A stretch of 64,000 bases of DNA. Source: Atopsyche davidsoni (Eukaryota > Arthropoda > Insecta > Trichoptera > Hydrobiosidae). Positions 60,551 through 64,000 of this stretch are shown in pieces (position 1 is the stretch's first letter; every line of letters begins with the position of its first letter). Where the stretch lies: positions 15,601,501 to 15,665,500 of the forward strand of contig JAILWY010000018.1 of the NCBI GenBank assembly GCA_022113835.1, read 5' to 3'. The notes beneath the pieces are model-generated. The model worked only from the letters and a program-made list of their open reading frames with translations, was not told where the DNA came from and did not search any database. Position numbers and translations under genes: made by a program.

Positions 60551-62305
60551 GAGGATTAAATGTATTCAATTCATCGAAAATCTCAACTCTCGGTAATTAG
60601 TACGGGACACTGTCCGTGGAAATCGCGAACGATTTTTTTAGTCTATTCCCCTTGGTTTTATATTTTTCAATCGGTTTGTAATTTTACCGTATCTGCAAAT
60701 CTTCATAATTTAGTTGTTTTTCTAAGTGTCAATATTAATGTTGTAAAATGCAATGACTGGCGCAAATATCATATTGTTTTTTTATTTTTTTAGCACATTT
60801 GAAGCGGAGGGATTGATTTTTTTTTAATCAAGAGCAAACATTCCCACTGACCTTCCGAGATATGTTTATTCAGTGCCTTAATATTTTCTTTCCAAATCCA
60901 CTTAAACATATTTCATTTTACATGCTCGCGTAATTTGAAGTAATTATATACGCTTCCCCCGTCCAAATCTTTGGCATCTACTTAAATTATTTATATTCCT
61001 TACTCATAAGGAATGTATGAAATTAATGTTTTCCCAAATAATTTTATACCTAGAACTTTTTATTTTTTTTATTATTTAGATTTTCAGCATGTATTCAATA
61101 ATGAATAAAATCTGTCGTTAAATATTTAATGTATGTATAAATTTAATTACAAAAAGTAACTTCGTAGATGTAAAATTACATTTTATAAATATTTATCATT
61201 ATCAAATATGTTACAGGAATTGATTGAATCAGATATTAATAATTAAAAGATTTACCGTATTGCCTTATTATAAAGTTCGTAACTCAAAATAAATATTGAT
61301 AGCTAAATAATATGTTCTTTTGGTAAAATGTAACCAACTTGCGATCTTAAAGTTACAAAAACAATACATACTAGAAAAGAAAATTGAATATTTAATCCAA
61401 AATAATTTTTCGCGGGTAGGTATATGAATATTTTAAATTGTATTTAATTTAATTTATAAACAAACGTTAATACAAGTTATACCTTTTTTATAGAGGATAA
61501 AAGAAAAATACAGGTCAAACAACTTTTTTATGTCAAGTGTATGATTATTTAGGGTTAGGATTTCAGAACACCCGAGAGGTATGGCTTTAAATATTGTATA
61601 CTTAACCGATTTACATTTTACATAAAATCAGGAATATTTATTTAATTGCGTAAGTGAAAATATAATAAACATTTTGTTAATTATAATTAATAAAAATATA
61701 TATCTTTTTAGTCCTAATAAAATCAAAAACAACAAATGAATTCAACACGAGCGTGCGGTTGTTACAAGCAAAAAATGAGTTTTTACATTAAATAAATAAA
61801 TAATAATTTACTTGTTTAAAATTCACAATCACAAAATATTTTGGATTTTGAAAATAAATAATTTTTTTAAATAGTTTCTAAGGAAATTCACTATTTTTCC
61901 GTTTGTTTGAAACCCCATATAACTGATATAAATCATATATATATTATTTATACAAATCCATGCCGGCAAATATAAAAGGCATTCGTAATAAGATTTCAAA
62001 AGCCTTGTAGTCGTAAATTGTCTCTATCTAAATGAAGGGACCTAATGGACTGTGCTATAGCTGTAAGTCAGCACATCTACCTTTATAAAATTTTCAATGG
62101 TATGACATACTGTGCATTACTGCGAGCACGTCTGCATTATCATTTCTCTATACAGATAAACTGCGTGTACTAAGAAAATCTGCATGCTTGGCTTTTTATG
62201 ATATACATCTCATACATGAAATACAAAAAGAATTTATAGCAATGATTTTTTGGGCTGGATTTTAGTTTAATGCTTAGTTTAATAAAAATAATAAAAAAAG
62301 AAGGC
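60551..62305. other. AT-rich DNA upstream of vvl
   Basis: Abruptly AT-rich after the promoter island. The 77-aa frame at 60560-60793 has no domain. No motif cluster noted. Confidence 0.45.
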
Positions 62306-62309
62306 TCCA

Positions 62310-62650
62310 CCACCGACCCCCGCCCCAACAAGTGCCGAGGTAAAGTACGCGGGGCGCCTGTGAAGAGAGAATCAGGTTCTTACGTTTCCAAAATACAGTA
62401 AAGTTCTGACAATATTTATTCACAATACAACCGCGTGGAATATTTTTTTAATTCGTATTTTATTTTAATTAGGCGGGTAACCATCGCCGGCATCCTATTT
62501 GCATTTTATTTATTATTTATTTATTTAAATCTGATTTGACTACCTGTAATATAACCCGGCAGGTAGGTCACGAATTAATTCGCCACTTAGACCTTAGAGA
62601 ATCGGCGATTTCGTAATTGCAACTTTCGTTTTCACATTTTTTTCATACTC
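62310..62650. promoter_or_regulatory. Upstream islet with octamer and SOX sites
   Basis: About 2.2 kb upstream of the vvl ATG. GC-richer start (62310-62360), then two ACAATA-type SOX cores (near 62409 and 62422), a perfect octamer ATTTGCAT at 62497-62504, CGAATTAATTCG palindromic homeodomain site near 62571-62582, and GTAATTGC. SOX and POU sites within 100 bp fit the known SOX-POU partnership. No frame. Confidence 0.4.
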
Positions 62651-63180
62651 ACCTGTATACGTTCGAGTAGATTTTTCAAAAATATTTAATGCTTCGGGAG
62701 TAAAAGCTAAATTCTCAAAACAAAGATAAATATTCAGTGAAATATTCAGTTTGTCTACAGTCATTCAAAATTAAATATTAGTTAACTGACTGAGATAAAT
62801 ATTATTTTTTCTTATTTTAAATTATTCAAAATTTATCAACTATGTTCAAATGAAATAAAATATCAAAGTATTTATTTATATAAACGATTTTAAGCGAAAT
62901 CAAATTTACAGAAATATTTGTAATATTCAATTATTTAATACTTTCCGCATGTCAATTTGTTTTAAACAAAATATTATAGATATTTATTTATATAAATATC
63001 TATAATATTTTTAATACGGAAAAAACACCATTGATTTAGCTGGAACAGATGTGACAAGTAATATCAGCTAGAAATGTGCTAGCAGGCGTAGTGTTTTGAT
63101 AGCACAAATATCGGAATGAATTAGTATTCAAACACAAATTTATTTTATTTTATATATATTTTTTAAAGCGAACACTAAGA
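62651..63180. other. AT-rich DNA with a palindrome
   Basis: Only the 62968-63011 palindrome stands out. Confidence 0.4.
62968..63011. repeat. AT-rich palindrome, 44 bp
   Basis: Arms of about 20 bp (AAAATATTATAGATATTTAT and complement) meet with almost no loop. Cruciform potential; could also be chance in such AT-rich DNA, but arm length makes that less likely. Confidence 0.7.
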
Positions 63181-63347
63181 TGCACGCGGCATTCGTTTAT
63201 TTGGTTAGACAGGCGAGTGCTCCGCTCTAATCACACCCCGGGCCGGGCACTGTGCGCCGTGTTGATAATCCTGGAGGAAATATCGACCAAACGCTCGCGG
63301 CACGTCCATCGCTACAGGAGGCGCCCCGCGGCAGTGGCTGTGGCACG

Positions 63348-63586
63348 CCACGCCACCCTGCAGCCACGCCACCCTGACGCCACGCCACCCTGCCGCCACG
63401 CCACCCTGCCGCCACGCCACCTTGCAGCCAAGCCGCCCTGCAACCACGCCGCCCTGCACCCACGCCACCCTGCTGCCACACCACCTTGCCGCCACGCCAC
63501 CCTGCCGCCACGCCACCCTGCCGCCACGCCACCCTGCAGCCACGCCACCACGCGCCACGCCGCCCTGCAGCCGCGCCGTCCCGCTG
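63348..63586 (+). repeat. 16-bp minisatellite, consensus CCACGCCACCCTGCCG
   Basis: Fifteen tandem units, fourteen of 16 bp and one of 15 bp, with 0-5 substitutions each; three adjacent units are identical. All the 79-142-aa frames crossing 63205-63815 on both strands are translations of this array. Because 16 is not a multiple of 3, the reading frame rotates, so no repeat protein is encoded. Confidence 0.95.
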
Positions 63587-64000
63587 CCGGTCACGGAAAA
63601 CAACGTCGGCCCGCCTTATGAACGATGGCAGATTTACGCTCCTGTTAAAATTCACACCGCTTATTACCCATTGTTATGTTGGGCAAGATTACTCTTATAA
63701 ATCAAATTTACAATTACCTATTTACCAGATTACATTCACGAATGCACTGCACTGTAAAAATAAACTACCTATACTCGTCCATTATGACTTATCTATGTTT
63801 CTAGAAGCAAAGTAAATCAAACTGACAATTATGTAATGACTTTTCACTGTGGTTTATCTTTCTATTTTTTAATAAAATCTAAGTAACTTTAAAAAAAATC
63901 TGGATTGTTAAATTATAGATTTTTAAAATCTCGTCCGTTGTGGACTTTGAAAGTTTGCGTATCTTTTATTTTATCGCAAGTTAATAATAAACGTGCGACT
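63587..64000. other. AT-rich DNA to the window end, nothing supported
   Basis: Short GC-rich edge of the minisatellite, then AT-rich sequence with no gene seen. Confidence 0.45.

Noticed and set aside
63205..63815. Several frames of 79-142 aa with repeated RHATLPP/WRQGGVA-like units
   Set aside because: Direct translation of the 16-bp minisatellite on both strands; the frame rotates because the unit is not a multiple of three.
1..64000. CRISPR arrays, operons, rRNA, prophage
   Set aside because: No regularly spaced repeats with unique spacers, no bacterial gene spacing and no rRNA-like conserved stretches were seen.

Overview
The window looks like an insect chromosome, most probably a moth or butterfly. 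It is strongly AT-rich, has interstitial TTAGG units (the insect telomere motif), carries degraded eukaryotic transposons, and shows no operons or bacterial gene density. Its one securely recognisable gene is an intronless class III POU-homeodomain transcription factor on the minus strand (58918-60060, 380 aa). This is the orthologue of Drosophila ventral veins lacking/drifter (vvl, Cf1a) and of Bombyx POU-M1/SGF-3.

Layout: positions 1 to about 58,450 lie downstream of vvl and form a gene desert. Long AT-rich stretches are broken every 1-3 kb by GC-richer islets of 100-400 bp that do not read as protein and are mostly not obviously repetitive. Flanking deserts of this type around developmental regulators usually hold distal enhancers, and several islets show motif clusters. 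There is a SOX-site cluster at 17.12-17.33 kb, an AGGTCA direct repeat (DR2) at 23.24 kb, SOX sites at 35.5 kb, and octamers near 21.8, 53.3-53.6 and 62.5 kb. The vvl promoter side (60,061-60,550) is a CpG-rich island with a CCAAT-CRE-CCAAT module and a possible arthropod initiator. The upstream side (60,550-64,000) returns to AT-rich DNA with one good islet (62.3-62.65 kb) and a 16-bp minisatellite (63.35-63.59 kb).

Mobile and repeat content is modest and decayed. It comprises a TIR element containing four TTAGG units (7.3-7.5 kb), a hAT-like non-autonomous element with an approximate 8-bp target duplication (21.2-21.6 kb), two long foldback palindromes (28.5-28.8 and 30.9-31.1 kb), a fossil with Helitron-like protein repeats (28.1-28.3 kb), four diverged copies of one dispersed repeat, and several minisatellites.

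A possible second gene is hinted at by one short open segment with an ATG and a good splice donor (36,098-36,157, plus strand), but this is weak. No tRNA, rRNA, CRISPR or intact transposase was found. All regulatory calls are motif-based inference made by eye without conservation data.
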